64,000 bases of DNA from Deferribacteres bacterium (GTDB taxonomy: Bacteria > Zhuqueibacterota > Zhuqueibacteria > Zhuqueibacterales > Geothermadaptataceae): the NCBI GenBank assembly GCA_020633655.1, contig JACKDF010000008.1, positions 255,893 to 319,892 of the forward strand, written 5' to 3'. The notes below the pieces were generated by a model. It saw only the letters and a program-made list of their open reading frames with translations, did no database searches and was not told where the DNA came from. The position numbers and the translations under genes were made by a program. Below, piece after piece: positions 35,130 to 44,346 of the stretch (the first letter of the stretch is position 1; each line of letters opens with the position of its first letter).

Positions 35130-37268
35130 TCAATATTCAATTTTATTGTAAAAATTTTTCTCTGAAGCTTCCCGTGCTTGTTTTAATGTTTTTATCCCGG
35201 CTTTTTCTAAAAAAGGGATGATTTTTAAAAAGACTTCTGCTGTCGCCAGCGCATCACCAAGGGCGCTATGCCGCCCAATATTTTTCACATCGAAACGTTG
35301 ACAAAGTGCGTCAAGATTGTGTTGTTTCTGATTTTTATGAATGATCGAAGAAAGAAGCAATGTATCGAGCACTGGATTCTCAAACACCACTCCACTTTCC
35401 TTTTCTTTCATTTGCAAAAATTTTAGATCAAAGGCGGCATTGTGGGCCACGAGGATGGTCTCTTTTGCAAATTTAAAAAAACGTGGCAAAACATCCTTTG
35501 CAACAGGTTGTCCGGTGAGCATATCCTGGGTAATGCCGTGCACTTTTACAGATTCGGCAGTCATCGTTCGGCCGGGATCGATGAGCTGATCAAAGGTTTC
35601 TGTAGCCAGCAACCGTCCATTAACAATGCGCACTGCGCCAATCGAAATTATTTCATCTCCACCGGAAGGATCGAGCCCGGTTGTTTCCGTATCAAAAACT
35701 GTATAGCTCAACGAACTCAGTGGTTTGTCATCCGTCTCAATGGACTGCCCTGCTTGATGAAAAAGGTCGAAATCATAAAATCGTGGGGGAGTGCTGTGAA
35801 TATCAATCGGATCAAGGCTGGGTGCAATTACTGGATCCAACAAAACCGGCAACAGCAAAGTTAGCCTCACATCCCGGTTCACCTTGTCTTGCTGCAACCA
35901 TAACGCAGCGTGGTGTTCATTTAATACTTCCTCAAGCGTTCGGTTCACCGAACTTTCGCTGAGAAAAAGTAATTCGGAATTCCAGGATTCGACCAATCTT
36001 TTATCAAAAGTATTCCCCTGCCAGCCAAATTCCAGTTTGATAAAGTCTTCTCTGCCCGACGAATGTAAATAAATTGTATGAACGCCTGCATTTTCTTTGA
36101 TTTTATTGAGCAAAAACAGCATAGCAACAACCAGCGAATACAAATCGGCTGAAATCCAGAACCCTACAGGTTCGTACTTAATTTCAAGAATTATTTCCAA
36201 TTGCTCGAAGGACATCTGACGAACGATTTGCAGCACGTCGGTGAGCAAAATATCATCCAATGCCCAGTGTGATTTTAATTTGAGCACATCTTTGCCGGTG
36301 TTCTGCTGTATGCGTTCACTCAGGTTGTGAACTTCATTTAAAATGGCTTGATGGAAATCATCACGTTTTTTCGCCCGCATTTTCGGGAATTCGACAATTG
36401 TTTCAATCGCTGTTCGGATATTTGCCGTTATTCCGCGCAATCCTTCACTTAAGCTGGTAATCAACTGGCTTTGTTTTTTATGGAGCTGCACTTGTTCACT
36501 TAAATCGCGCATGAGCAAAATATAGCCCTGCATTTTTCTTTCTTCACTAATAATGGGAACCGTGCGAATACGTAACGTGCGTTGCCCACCAACTACATAT
36601 AAAAACACCGACGAAACATTATGTCCGTTTTGATTGATTTTGGATTTAATATCCCACAGCGTATGGGATAAAATATTTTTTTCAAAGATTCCCAGAATTG
36701 AACGTCCAAGCCCGAGCTCCCCAGCACTGTTTTCAGCTAAAAAATGATGGGCGCGCTTATTATAAAGCAGAATCAGACCTTCCAGATTACAAACGATAAC
36801 ACCGGATTCCAACTGACTGATGAGCGATGCAAGAATGGTTTTCTCTTTTTCATGCTGCTTGTTGGAGGCTTCTACACTTGCAGTGATGTCGGATTGCACT
36901 TGCTCAAAAACAGCAGCAGCTTGATTTATAGTTCTTATCAGATTAGAAATTTGTCCGCCACCCTGCTGTTGCAAGCGATGTTTTGCATTCCCGGAAACAA
37001 TGAGCGGGATTTCTTCAGATATTTCCTGCAAAGGTAGAAAATAGTTCACAATAAAATAATGCGTAAGCGAAATAAGTGTGGCGAGCGCGGCAAGTCCGGT
37101 CAGAAGCAGGACAGCGAGGTTCCTGTGCGCAATCAATGTAAGAATATCCACCTCTCGCTGGCTGATTTTGGGGAGCACGAAGAGCAGACCAATGCCGATA
37201 ATCATACAAAGTACAGCAGCTGGCACAACCGCAAGCAGAGGCAGAAGAAGTCGTTTCCCCGGCTTCAT
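35130..37268 (-). CDS. Membrane PAS/pseudokinase sensor fused to a DnaQ-type 3'-5' exonuclease
   Basis: 712 aa. Two N-terminal helices (about 10-32 and 52-75) are followed by a HAMP-like stretch, a PAS domain (about 145-255) and a region laid out like a histidine kinase. The H-box is degenerate (LITSLSEGLRGITANIRTAI has no His) and no G-boxes remain, so it is probably a pseudokinase. From about 520 a complete DEDDh exonuclease appears: FDTETTGLD (Exo I), VAHNAAFDLKFL (Exo II) and HSALGDALATAEVF (Exo III). Its ATG overlaps the stop of the response regulator (ATGA), indicating translational coupling. Exonuclease genes near CrbS-type kinases are known from other bacteria, but the link is unexplained. 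Substrate unknown. Confidence 0.82.
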   Translation of the reverse strand: MKPGKRLLLPLLAVVPAAVLCMIIGIGLLFVLPKISQREVDILTLIAHRNLAVLLLTGLAALATLISLTHYFIVNYFLPLQEISEEIPLIVSGNAKHRLQQQGGGQISNLIRTINQAAAVFEQVQSDITASVEASNKQHEKEKTILASLISQLESGVIVCNLEGLILLYNKRAHHFLAENSAGELGLGRSILGIFEKNILSHTLWDIKSKINQNGHNVSSVFLYVVGGQRTLRIRTVPIISEERKMQGYILLMRDLSEQVQLHKKQSQLITSLSEGLRGITANIRTAIETIVEFPKMRAKKRDDFHQAILNEVHNLSERIQQNTGKDVLKLKSHWALDDILLTDVLQIVRQMSFEQLEIILEIKYEPVGFWISADLYSLVVAMLFLLNKIKENAGVHTIYLHSSGREDFIKLEFGWQGNTFDKRLVESWNSELLFLSESSVNRTLEEVLNEHHAALWLQQDKVNRDVRLTLLLPVLLDPVIAPSLDPIDIHSTPPRFYDFDLFHQAGQSIETDDKPLSSLSYTVFDTETTGLDPSGGDEIISIGAVRIVNGRLLATETFDQLIDPGRTMTAESVKVHGITQDMLTGQPVAKDVLPRFFKFAKETILVAHNAAFDLKFLQMKEKESGVVFENPVLDTLLLSSIIHKNQKQHNLDALCQRFDVKNIGRHSALGDALATAEVFLKIIPFLEKAGIKTLKQAREASEKNFYNKIEY

Positions 37269-37633
37269 TTCTTCAACATATTTTGTACTGTTTGCACAAG
37301 ATCTCTCGTCGCAAACGGTTTGGTGATATACGCATCAGCGCCTATGGCCAGTCCTTTTTCAATATCCTGCTTACGTCCTTTCGCGGTGAGAAGAATAATT
37401 TTCATGGAAGTGAATTCTGGTTTTGAACGCACATACTGGCAAATTTCAAAGCCATTTTTGTTGGGAAGCATCACATCGAGTAAAACGAGATCAGGCTGGA
37501 ACTCATCGATGAATTGAAGTGCTTCGTCCCCGGTTCGTGCTATTTTTAAATCGTACCCTTTCTGCTGCATGAGAAATTCCAGAGACAGGACAATACTGGG
37601 TTCATCATCGACGATTAAAACTTTTTGAGCCAT
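37265..37633 (-). CDS. Single-domain response regulator
   Basis: 122 aa, receiver domain only. VLIVDDEPS gives the acidic pair, LVLLDVMLPNKNG the phospho-acceptor Asp (near 52), ILLTAKG the switch Thr and ITKPF the conserved Lys. There is no output domain, so it must act by protein contact or by passing phosphate on. It lies between the symporter-kinase and the exonuclease-fused sensor, overlapping the latter by 4 nt. GGGAG precedes the ATG. It is the likely phospho-acceptor of the symporter-kinase. Confidence 0.9.
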   Translation of the reverse strand: MAQKVLIVDDEPSIVLSLEFLMQQKGYDLKIARTGDEALQFIDEFQPDLVLLDVMLPNKNGFEICQYVRSKPEFTSMKIILLTAKGRKQDIEKGLAIGADAYITKPFATRDLVQTVQNMLKK

Positions 37634-37654
37634 TGTTTCTCCCGTTATCTTTGC

Positions 37655-37689
37655 AAAAAAAAGACAGCCGAAGCCAGCTAGGCTCCGGC
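37655..37689 (-). terminator. Rho-independent terminator inside the kinase/regulator cluster
   Basis: On the minus strand, GCCGGAGCC, loop TAGCT and GGCTTCGGC form an 8-bp stem with one mismatch, followed by TGTC and eight T. It lies between the symporter-kinase gene and the response regulator gene, so it should end or attenuate transcription before the latter. Confidence 0.75.
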
Positions 37690-37750
37690 GATTTATTTCT
37701 GAATGTGATACGTTCTGTTATAAACAATCAGTAATTTACTGAGCAAAACA

Positions 37751-40507
37751 TCAGGGTAATATGCTTTCTTCTTTCCGTTTAAACGGCACTGTAAATGAGA
37801 ATGTCGATCCTTTATCCGGCGCACTTTGCACCCATAATTTACCTTGATGAAATTCTATAATTCGCTGGGTTATCGTTAACCCAAGCCCACTCCCTGCTGG
37901 TTTGCCACGATCCGGATCGTTGATCTGACGGAATTTTTCAAAAATCACCCGCTGGTTTTCTTCCTTGATGCCGATCCCATTATCCCGAACATCGATCTGC
38001 AGATGATCGTTGTTTACAGAGATTTGAACCGTTACCTCACCAAAATCTGGATTGGCGAATTTAATACCATTAGAGATTAAATTCAGCATGACCTGAATCA
38101 GCCTGTCACGATCACCTTGCACCACCGGCACATCGTCAGGTATCTCGCCCCGGCAAATCACATTTTTCTCCATTGCAATCTGACTGCATGCTTCGATCGC
38201 CTCATTTACAATATCTCCCATGGAAATATTGGTTAATTTCCAATCCATGGTGTGTGATTCTACTTTTTGCAGATCGAGAACCTGATTGATTAGCCGTGTC
38301 AGACGCTCACTTTCTTTGATGATAATACTGAGAAAATTGGTTTTTTGATCAACGTTAAGGTCGGGGTTATCATAAAGAATTTCAGCAAATGCGCGAACAG
38401 AAGTCAAGGGCGTGCGCAATTCATGAGTAACCGTTGAAACGAAATCATCCTTTAAACCATCAAGTTCAAGCAATCGGGCATTGGCTTTGGTTAATTGGGC
38501 GGTCGCTTTCTCAAGCTCACGAGATTTTTTCTCGAGCGCATTTTTCTGCGAAATAGCCTGCTGTGTCTCATTGAGAATATTCATCATTTCTGCAACAGAA
38601 AAAGGCTCTTCTTTGACAACTGAGGCAATAACAACCCGCGCCGAAGCTGCACCAATGGCACCAGTGAGAAGTTGTTCGGCGAAAGAAATAAATTCCTGAT
38701 CTACCTCCTGCAGCTTCGTTAAATCCGTTTGGTGATCTCTTGCATACCTGTAAAAGGCTCTTTTTGTATTTCGTTCACCAATAAAACGAATTAATAATGC
38801 TTGCAATACTTCCACCGAAGAAGTTCCTCGCCACAGCTGATACTGGCCATCTTTTCCTGAGCTCCAGGGTGCTTTTACGAAAAGCACCGCCTGACTGTGC
38901 TCCAGAAATGAAGCTCGACTTGAAAATGAAACGATTATATAAAATCCAATATTAAAAAACATACTCCAGAACAGGCTGTTTGAAATTGGATCCATTCCTT
39001 CGAGACCTAAAAAGTGGTAAGGCCTTAAAAAAGAAATACCGAATAATCCCTGTGTTAAAATTGAATCCGGCAAAATGCCAGCTTGCGCTGCAAATGGTGT
39101 TGGCAGTGTGAACGCCCACACCAGGGAACCTGCTATAAGACCTGCAAGTGCTCCTTTTCGTGTACCACCACGCCAGAAAATACCACCAATTATGGCGGGA
39201 GCAAATTGGGCAGCTGCTGTAAACGATATCAGGCCAATGGATACGAGGGTATAATATTCCGCGACAATTCGAAAATAGACATAAGCCCAAAGCACGAGAA
39301 CAACGATGCTCCCCCGACGAATCATGAGCAAAGTTCGTGTTAAATCCGTTGACCTGGAGCTCAAAAATGTTTTTATCTGAAGTAAAATTGGCATGACAAG
39401 GTTATTGCTCACCATAATACTCAAAGCGATGGTTGCAACTATGACCATACTCGTAGCGGCAGAAAGTCCACCGATAAATACCAGAAGCGCAATCCACTGG
39501 TGTCCTTCCGCCAGGGGAATAGCGAGCACAAATGTGTCCGCATCCACCGTATTTGCAGGGAAATGGAGCAAGCCGGCAAGGGCGATCGGCAAAACGAATA
39601 TGTTCATTAAAAATAGGTACAAAGGGAAAAACCAAATCGCCTTTTCAATATGTTTTTCATTTACATTTTCAACGACAGCCATGTGAAATTGCCGTGGCAA
39701 GAACATAACTGCTAAAAGTGAAAGAAATGTTATCCAAACCCATTCATCCCACGTCACCCCGGAATCATGGCTAATTGTCAAAAATTTTTTAAAATCAGGC
39801 AGGCTTTTCGCATGCGAGAAAATATCGCCAAGGCCGTTATAAAGAAAATAAGTAACGAAAATCCCCACGAATAAAAAAGAAACCAATTTAATTATAGACT
39901 CAAAAGCAATAGCAGTGACCAATCCTTCATGCCGTTCGCTGGCATCCAGATGGCGAGTGCCAAAAAGTATAGCAAAAACTGCGAGCAAGATAGCAACATA
40001 AAATGCTGTATCTTCAAAAAAAGGAACGGAGGCATGATCAATGGATACAGATTGTGGGGCAAATGTCGTTAAAATAGTGTAGCTGTTGGAAATTGCTTTG
40101 AGTTGCAGTGAAATATAAGGGATGATTCCTATGACAGCAATTACGGCTACAAGTCCACCTAAAAAAGAACTTTTCCCATAACGTGAAGAAATGAAATCTG
40201 CAATGGAAGTAATGTGTTGCTGCTTGGCGATGCGTACAATTTTACGCATTATGAGAAGCCATAAAGGCGCAATAAGTGTTGGCCCGATATAAACTGGCAG
40301 AAATCCCAAACCAGTACTTGCCGCGCGTCCAACACTCCCATAAAAAGTCCAGGCAGTGCAGTAGACTGCTAAAGAAAGTGCGTAAATATATGGATTGTTG
40401 ATCATGCTTTTCCCACGATCGGCCCTGGCATCAGCATAATAGGCAATAGCGAAGAGAAAACCCAGGTAGCAAAAGGAGACAAGAAAAACCAGCCAATTCG
40501 GAATCAT
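37751..40507 (-). CDS. Sodium:solute symporter-fused histidine kinase (CrbS-like)
   Basis: 918 aa. Residues 1 to about 510 form a 13-helix SSS transporter domain (LAVYCTAWTFYGSVGRAAST, ITSIADFISSRYGKS and FVGGLSAATSM-like segments). An STAC-type linker (GAIGAASARVVIASVV) and a coiled coil follow. The kinase has VTHELRTPLTS (phospho-His near 690), N-box LNLISNGIKFA, DNGIGI and GSGLGLTI. CrbS/MxtR proteins with this layout control acs in Vibrio and Pseudomonas. Here the gene lies convergent to acs and its symporter, supporting acetate or short-chain-acid sensing. Its start abuts the stop of the small membrane gene. Confidence 0.92.
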   Translation of the reverse strand: MIPNWLVFLVSFCYLGFLFAIAYYADARADRGKSMINNPYIYALSLAVYCTAWTFYGSVGRAASTGLGFLPVYIGPTLIAPLWLLIMRKIVRIAKQQHITSIADFISSRYGKSSFLGGLVAVIAVIGIIPYISLQLKAISNSYTILTTFAPQSVSIDHASVPFFEDTAFYVAILLAVFAILFGTRHLDASERHEGLVTAIAFESIIKLVSFLFVGIFVTYFLYNGLGDIFSHAKSLPDFKKFLTISHDSGVTWDEWVWITFLSLLAVMFLPRQFHMAVVENVNEKHIEKAIWFFPLYLFLMNIFVLPIALAGLLHFPANTVDADTFVLAIPLAEGHQWIALLVFIGGLSAATSMVIVATIALSIMVSNNLVMPILLQIKTFLSSRSTDLTRTLLMIRRGSIVVLVLWAYVYFRIVAEYYTLVSIGLISFTAAAQFAPAIIGGIFWRGGTRKGALAGLIAGSLVWAFTLPTPFAAQAGILPDSILTQGLFGISFLRPYHFLGLEGMDPISNSLFWSMFFNIGFYIIVSFSSRASFLEHSQAVLFVKAPWSSGKDGQYQLWRGTSSVEVLQALLIRFIGERNTKRAFYRYARDHQTDLTKLQEVDQEFISFAEQLLTGAIGAASARVVIASVVKEEPFSVAEMMNILNETQQAISQKNALEKKSRELEKATAQLTKANARLLELDGLKDDFVSTVTHELRTPLTSVRAFAEILYDNPDLNVDQKTNFLSIIIKESERLTRLINQVLDLQKVESHTMDWKLTNISMGDIVNEAIEACSQIAMEKNVICRGEIPDDVPVVQGDRDRLIQVMLNLISNGIKFANPDFGEVTVQISVNNDHLQIDVRDNGIGIKEENQRVIFEKFRQINDPDRGKPAGSGLGLTITQRIIEFHQGKLWVQSAPDKGSTFSFTVPFKRKEESILP

Positions 40508-40744
40508 CTATTCTCCCGACTCTTCAATATTTTTCGGCACGCGTATCAAATTTTTATGTTCAACCACAAGGATTAACAGTGCAATTACAATAAACCAGAC
40601 TGCAAAAACATAGAAATAAAGTAAGGGGATACCACCCCAAAAGATTTCTCGATTGAAGATGGAGAGCAATGGGTAATTGAATACGATAATTCCAAATAAG
40701 AATAAAACGACGAGCTTTTGCAGCCGACGAGCCCGAATATTCAT
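40508..40744 (-). CDS. Small two-helix membrane protein preceding the symporter-kinase
   Basis: 78 aa, two hydrophobic helices (KLVVLFLFGIIVFNYPLL and the segment around YFYVFAVWFIVIALLILVVE). Its stop is immediately followed by the ATG of the symporter-kinase, so the two are translated together. The layout mirrors the DUF4212 subunit beside the true symporter and suggests a small partner for the sensor's transport domain; sequence similarity to DUF4212 is not evident. Confidence 0.75.
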   Translation of the reverse strand: MNIRARRLQKLVVLFLFGIIVFNYPLLSIFNREIFWGGIPLLYFYVFAVWFIVIALLILVVEHKNLIRVPKNIEESGE

Positions 40745-41086
40745 AATTTTACCCGGTTGGTAAGAGAAGGTTTTTAAAACTCTTTGAATATTATAGTTAG
40801 TTTAAATTTATTCCGCAAGTCTTTTGAAACCTTGAGAAAAGGTGAAACTATAAACTCGGGCTTTCTATCGATGATGGTAGCTACGAATATGTTCAAAAAA
40901 GTGCAGCGATGTGGACAATGATACGATTTAAATTATTGGAGAAGGTGGCTCAGAACACGGTGGCAATCGTTTCCTGATATTATGGGAAGATTTAAGAGAA
41001 GATTAGAGTTCGCACCAAAATTTTTGCATATGATTTGCATTCTGTTTGTTTATAAAAGTCGACAATGAAATTCGCCTTTAAGGAGT
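40745..41086. promoter_or_regulatory. Upstream region of the symporter-kinase operon
   Basis: 342 nt between the small membrane gene and the second sigma54 activator, both on the minus strand. It should carry the operon promoter, but no GG-N10-GC element, dyad or terminator stood out. Confidence 0.35.
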
Positions 41087-42130
41087 TTATGCATGATGCG
41101 TCTGCAAGTGGGCGATGTCCACCTTTGAGATTTGCAGCCGCTCAATGCGGTAACGCAGTTTCCCCCTGTTAATTTTTAGAAGTCGAGCCGCATGAGAGAG
41201 GTTTCCATTCGCTTTTTTAATGGCACTGAGTATGATATCACGCTCAAATGTTTCAAGTGAAATCCCTTCATTTGGTATCTCGATATGATTGAATTGTAAT
41301 GGCGCCTCCCGATATTGCACCACAAAATCATTCACTGGCGGTTCTTTCTCAGTGCTCTGTTGCGGATCGAGGACGAGATGTTCACGATCGATATACTCAG
41401 GATTGTACACAAGAATTGCCCGTTCGACGGCATTGCGCAACTGCCGCACATTTCCAGGCCATGCGTATTCTTTGATGAGTTTTTCAGCCGCTGGTGTAAG
41501 ACCAAGTGTTCGCCGATCGTATTCATTTGTAAACAATTTAATGAAATAAGTGGCCAAAATCAGCGCGTCACCCTTGCGATGGCGCAGTGGTGGAATTCGA
41601 ATGTGCCCAATATTCAAACGATGATAAAGGTCCTCTCGAAAGCGTCCGTTTTGTACTTCTTCATACAAGTTCACATTGGTTGCGGCGATAATACGACTCG
41701 AAATAGTTATCTCCTCTGTACCATTCAACCTGCGAAACTTTTTATTTTCCACAGCTTTCAACAATTTCGCCTGAATTCCATAGGTTGTTGTCCCGATTTC
41801 ATCGAGAAAAATAGTTCCGCCATTGGCTAATTCAAACAAACCCCGCTTACTTTGATCCGCGCCGGTAAAAGCACCTTTTTCATAGCCAAAAAGTTCAGAT
41901 TCAAGTAAATTCACTGGAATAGCACCACAATTGATATCAATAAATGGTTTCTCGGCATCATCACTTGAGTTATGGATAAGCTTAGCAAAAAGCTCCTTCC
42001 CTGTTCCACTCTCCCCTGTGACTAGAGTTGTTAGTGATGTGGTTTTTGCAATTCGAATTGCTAGATCAATGGCTTCGTTAATCTCAGGCGATTCTCCGAT
42101 TATGTAGTGATGAAGAATATTTCGCTTCAT
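41087..42130 (-). CDS. Sigma54 activator lacking a sensory domain
   Basis: 347 aa, composed of the AAA+ core and a Fis-type HTH only. GESGTGKE is near 40-47, GAFTGA near 86-91, and TIFLDEIGT is Walker B. The C-terminal HTH (LSHAARLLKINRGKLRYRIE) is typical of NtrC-family activators. With no receiver, GAF or PAS part, its activity must be set by expression, by a partner protein (as for PspF) or by ligand binding to the AAA domain. It stands between the peptide transporter and the symporter-kinase cluster. Two sigma54-type promoters occur in the window, and it could drive either. Confidence 0.88.
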   Translation of the reverse strand: MKRNILHHYIIGESPEINEAIDLAIRIAKTTSLTTLVTGESGTGKELFAKLIHNSSDDAEKPFIDINCGAIPVNLLESELFGYEKGAFTGADQSKRGLFELANGGTIFLDEIGTTTYGIQAKLLKAVENKKFRRLNGTEEITISSRIIAATNVNLYEEVQNGRFREDLYHRLNIGHIRIPPLRHRKGDALILATYFIKLFTNEYDRRTLGLTPAAEKLIKEYAWPGNVRQLRNAVERAILVYNPEYIDREHLVLDPQQSTEKEPPVNDFVVQYREAPLQFNHIEIPNEGISLETFERDIILSAIKKANGNLSHAARLLKINRGKLRYRIERLQISKVDIAHLQTHHA

Positions 42131-42238
42131 GTCGTCCAGTTATTCATTAGGTTTTGGAATAAAGAATGGCTCTTTCTATGATCGGCATTCCAATAAATGG
42201 CCTGTAACAAAGCCCCTTGAAAAATCGATTCAATTTCA

Positions 42239-43138
42239 TCACTGTACATTGTTTGAGTTTGGATGAAGGAGCTCATGCAGGGATTCACCAATCCAATTGA
42301 AAGCGCTAACGGTTACGATGAGAAATATCCCTGCAAAAAGCACGACCCACCATTCCTGAGGGAAAGTGCTTTTCCCATCATTTATCATATTTCCCCAACT
42401 TGGAACGGGTGGCTGTACGCCAACCCCTAAAAAACTCAGCGCCGATTCCAGCAAAACTGTATCACCAATTTTCAAGGGAATTGTTATGAGTGCAGGCGCA
42501 ATGGCATTCGGGATGATGTGCGCAAATAAAATCCGGCTTTTGCGGAACCCAAGGCATTCTGCAGCCATGACAAATTCCCGTTCCTTCACAGACAGCACTT
42601 CCGCACGTACAATGCGGGCGGTTTCCATCCATCCGGTGAATGCAAGCAATGGGATGAGATACAAATAATGCGGTTGATACAAGGCAGCAATGGCTATCGC
42701 TAAAATTACAACTGGAAACGCAAGCAGAAGATCGAGCAATCGCATCATGATTGCGTCAAGTTTACTACCCGAGTATCCCGAAACTGCGCCATAGATGACA
42801 CCGATGACCATGCTTAGTGCCACAGTGCCTAATGCTATACTCAGGGAAACCCGTCCGCCATAAAGCACTCGACTCAATACATCCCGTGCAAATTTATCCG
42901 TACCAAAGGGATGATCTGTGGAGGGAGGCAAATTACTTTCATCGAGAATATCCCCTTGTGCGTCAGGCGCAATTGATGTCCAGATTGTGGGGAGAAAACA
43001 ACTTAACATGAGAAAAAGTAAGAGAAAAATACCAAGTCGTGCAGAGTACTTTCGCATCCATTTTGACCAAAATGAACGATCTTCTGTCCATGTCCATTGA
43101 TTTTGAACAAGTGCGTCTGTCTGCATTTCAAACTTCAT
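42239..43138 (-). CDS. Peptide ABC transporter permease, DppC/OppC type
   Basis: 299 aa, one N-terminal helix (IFLLLFLMLSCFLPTIWTSI) and five more. The EAA loop EFVMAAECLGFRKSRILFAH contacts the ATPases, and GRVSLSIALGTVALSMVIGV is characteristic of DppC. It overlaps the DppB-type gene by 11 nt, as in a coupled heterodimer. It is the last gene of the transporter set. Confidence 0.9.
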   Translation of the reverse strand: MKFEMQTDALVQNQWTWTEDRSFWSKWMRKYSARLGIFLLLFLMLSCFLPTIWTSIAPDAQGDILDESNLPPSTDHPFGTDKFARDVLSRVLYGGRVSLSIALGTVALSMVIGVIYGAVSGYSGSKLDAIMMRLLDLLLAFPVVILAIAIAALYQPHYLYLIPLLAFTGWMETARIVRAEVLSVKEREFVMAAECLGFRKSRILFAHIIPNAIAPALITIPLKIGDTVLLESALSFLGVGVQPPVPSWGNMINDGKSTFPQEWWVVLFAGIFLIVTVSAFNWIGESLHELLHPNSNNVQ

Positions 43139-44099
43139 AAGCCGGTTTCACACGTGGATCAATGAATAAATAAGCAACATCTGCGAGAAAATTACCCAAC
43201 ACAACCGAAAAGGCTGCGATAAAGGTTGTTGCGAGAATAATGGGAAAATCATGAGAGAAAATAGCGTCAACGGTCAATTTTCCCATTCCCGGCCAGGAAA
43301 AAATGGACTCGATTATCACTGTTCCACCAAAGAGAAATGGAAGAAACAGTCCCAGCGAAGAGACTAAAGGGAGCAGCGCATTCCTCAGCGCATATTTAAA
43401 CAGAACACTCCGGCGAGGCAAGCCATACGCCCGGGCTGTACGAATGTAATCCTGAGCAAGAACATCGGTGTACGATGCATAAAAAATTTTCGCTGTGTAA
43501 GCCATTGCTGGCAAACTCAACACACCTGCGGGCAAAATCAGATGTTTTATTCGATCGAAGAAAAGCGCCCATGAAGTCCCTTCGTAGAGAAGACTTTGCA
43601 TATGGCTTGGCGGTAACCATTCAAGTTGAACCGAAAAAATCCAAAGCGCAATAATCGCGATTAAAAATCCAGGTGTGGAATAGGAAATGAGAAGAAATGA
43701 ATTGAGCGCAAAGCGAATACACCGCATTTTTACAATCGCTAAGGCCATTCCGAGAAGGACACCACCAATGATTTGCACAATAAATACCACAGTGGTAAGT
43801 TGTAAAGTATTGGGAATGGCTTCAGCAAAAATATTCACCACCGGTCGCATGTGTGAAAAAGAAAATCCAAAGTTACCGGTTAAGAACGCTTTCAACCAGA
43901 TGAAATACTGAACAAATACGGGTTGGTTTAAGCCCATTTGTTCACGGATATTTTCAATCGTTTGCGGATCGATCTCCGGACGGATGTACATCGATGCAGG
44001 ATCACCGGGAGCAAGCTGCAACAGAATAAATGTCACCGTGAGCACAGCCCACACGATAAATAATGCCTGTATGAATCTACGAATAATATATAGTGTCAT
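43128..44099 (-). CDS. Peptide ABC transporter permease, DppB/OppB type
   Basis: 323 aa from ATG 44099 (AGGA upstream; the frame to 44129 is not needed). It opens with MTLYIIRRFIQALFIVWAVL and has the DppB hallmark LAPGDPASMYI, then six membrane helices and an EAA loop (YIRTARAYGLPRRSVLFKYA). It pairs with the DppC-type protein to form the channel. A 367-nt gap full of repeats separates it from the ATPase genes upstream. Confidence 0.9.
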   Translation of the reverse strand: MTLYIIRRFIQALFIVWAVLTVTFILLQLAPGDPASMYIRPEIDPQTIENIREQMGLNQPVFVQYFIWLKAFLTGNFGFSFSHMRPVVNIFAEAIPNTLQLTTVVFIVQIIGGVLLGMALAIVKMRCIRFALNSFLLISYSTPGFLIAIIALWIFSVQLEWLPPSHMQSLLYEGTSWALFFDRIKHLILPAGVLSLPAMAYTAKIFYASYTDVLAQDYIRTARAYGLPRRSVLFKYALRNALLPLVSSLGLFLPFLFGGTVIIESIFSWPGMGKLTVDAIFSHDFPIILATTFIAAFSVVLGNFLADVAYLFIDPRVKPAYEV

Positions 44100-44118
44100 T
44101 CCTGATCCTGTCCTCGGT

Positions 44119-44137
44119 CTTGCCCACAAGGGGCAAG
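44119..44137. repeat. Short hairpin before the DppB-type gene
   Basis: CTTGCCC (44119-44125) pairs with GGGCAAG (44131-44137) around a 5-nt loop. It sits in the leader of the permease gene, just upstream of its ribosome site, where it could influence translation or mRNA stability. Confidence 0.45.
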
Positions 44138-44244
44138 GTTATAAATAAATGCTGCCAAAACAAGTTATCCAGCGTGATGATTTGGCTATTGATTTACTAA
44201 CTTTGTTGCACCACAGCAAACCCTGACGAGACTGTCGAAAAACT

Positions 44245-44309
44245 TAAAAATTCGGACCCTGAGCTTGCCGAAGGGCCCGAATTTGAGCGTGGAACCGAGA
44301 GTTTCGACA
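44245..44309 (+). repeat. Dispersed palindromic repeat, copy 2
   Basis: It reads TTCGGACCCTGAGCTTGCCG, then GAGCGTGGAACC and TTTCGACA, and aligns closely with copy 1 (32530-32593, minus). It is located inside the peptide-transporter operon between the ATPase and permease genes, next to the large inverted repeat at 44347. Confidence 0.75.
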
Positions 44310-44346
44310 AGCTCCACGTCCGGTTTATCCCTTTTTCAACAGTCTT

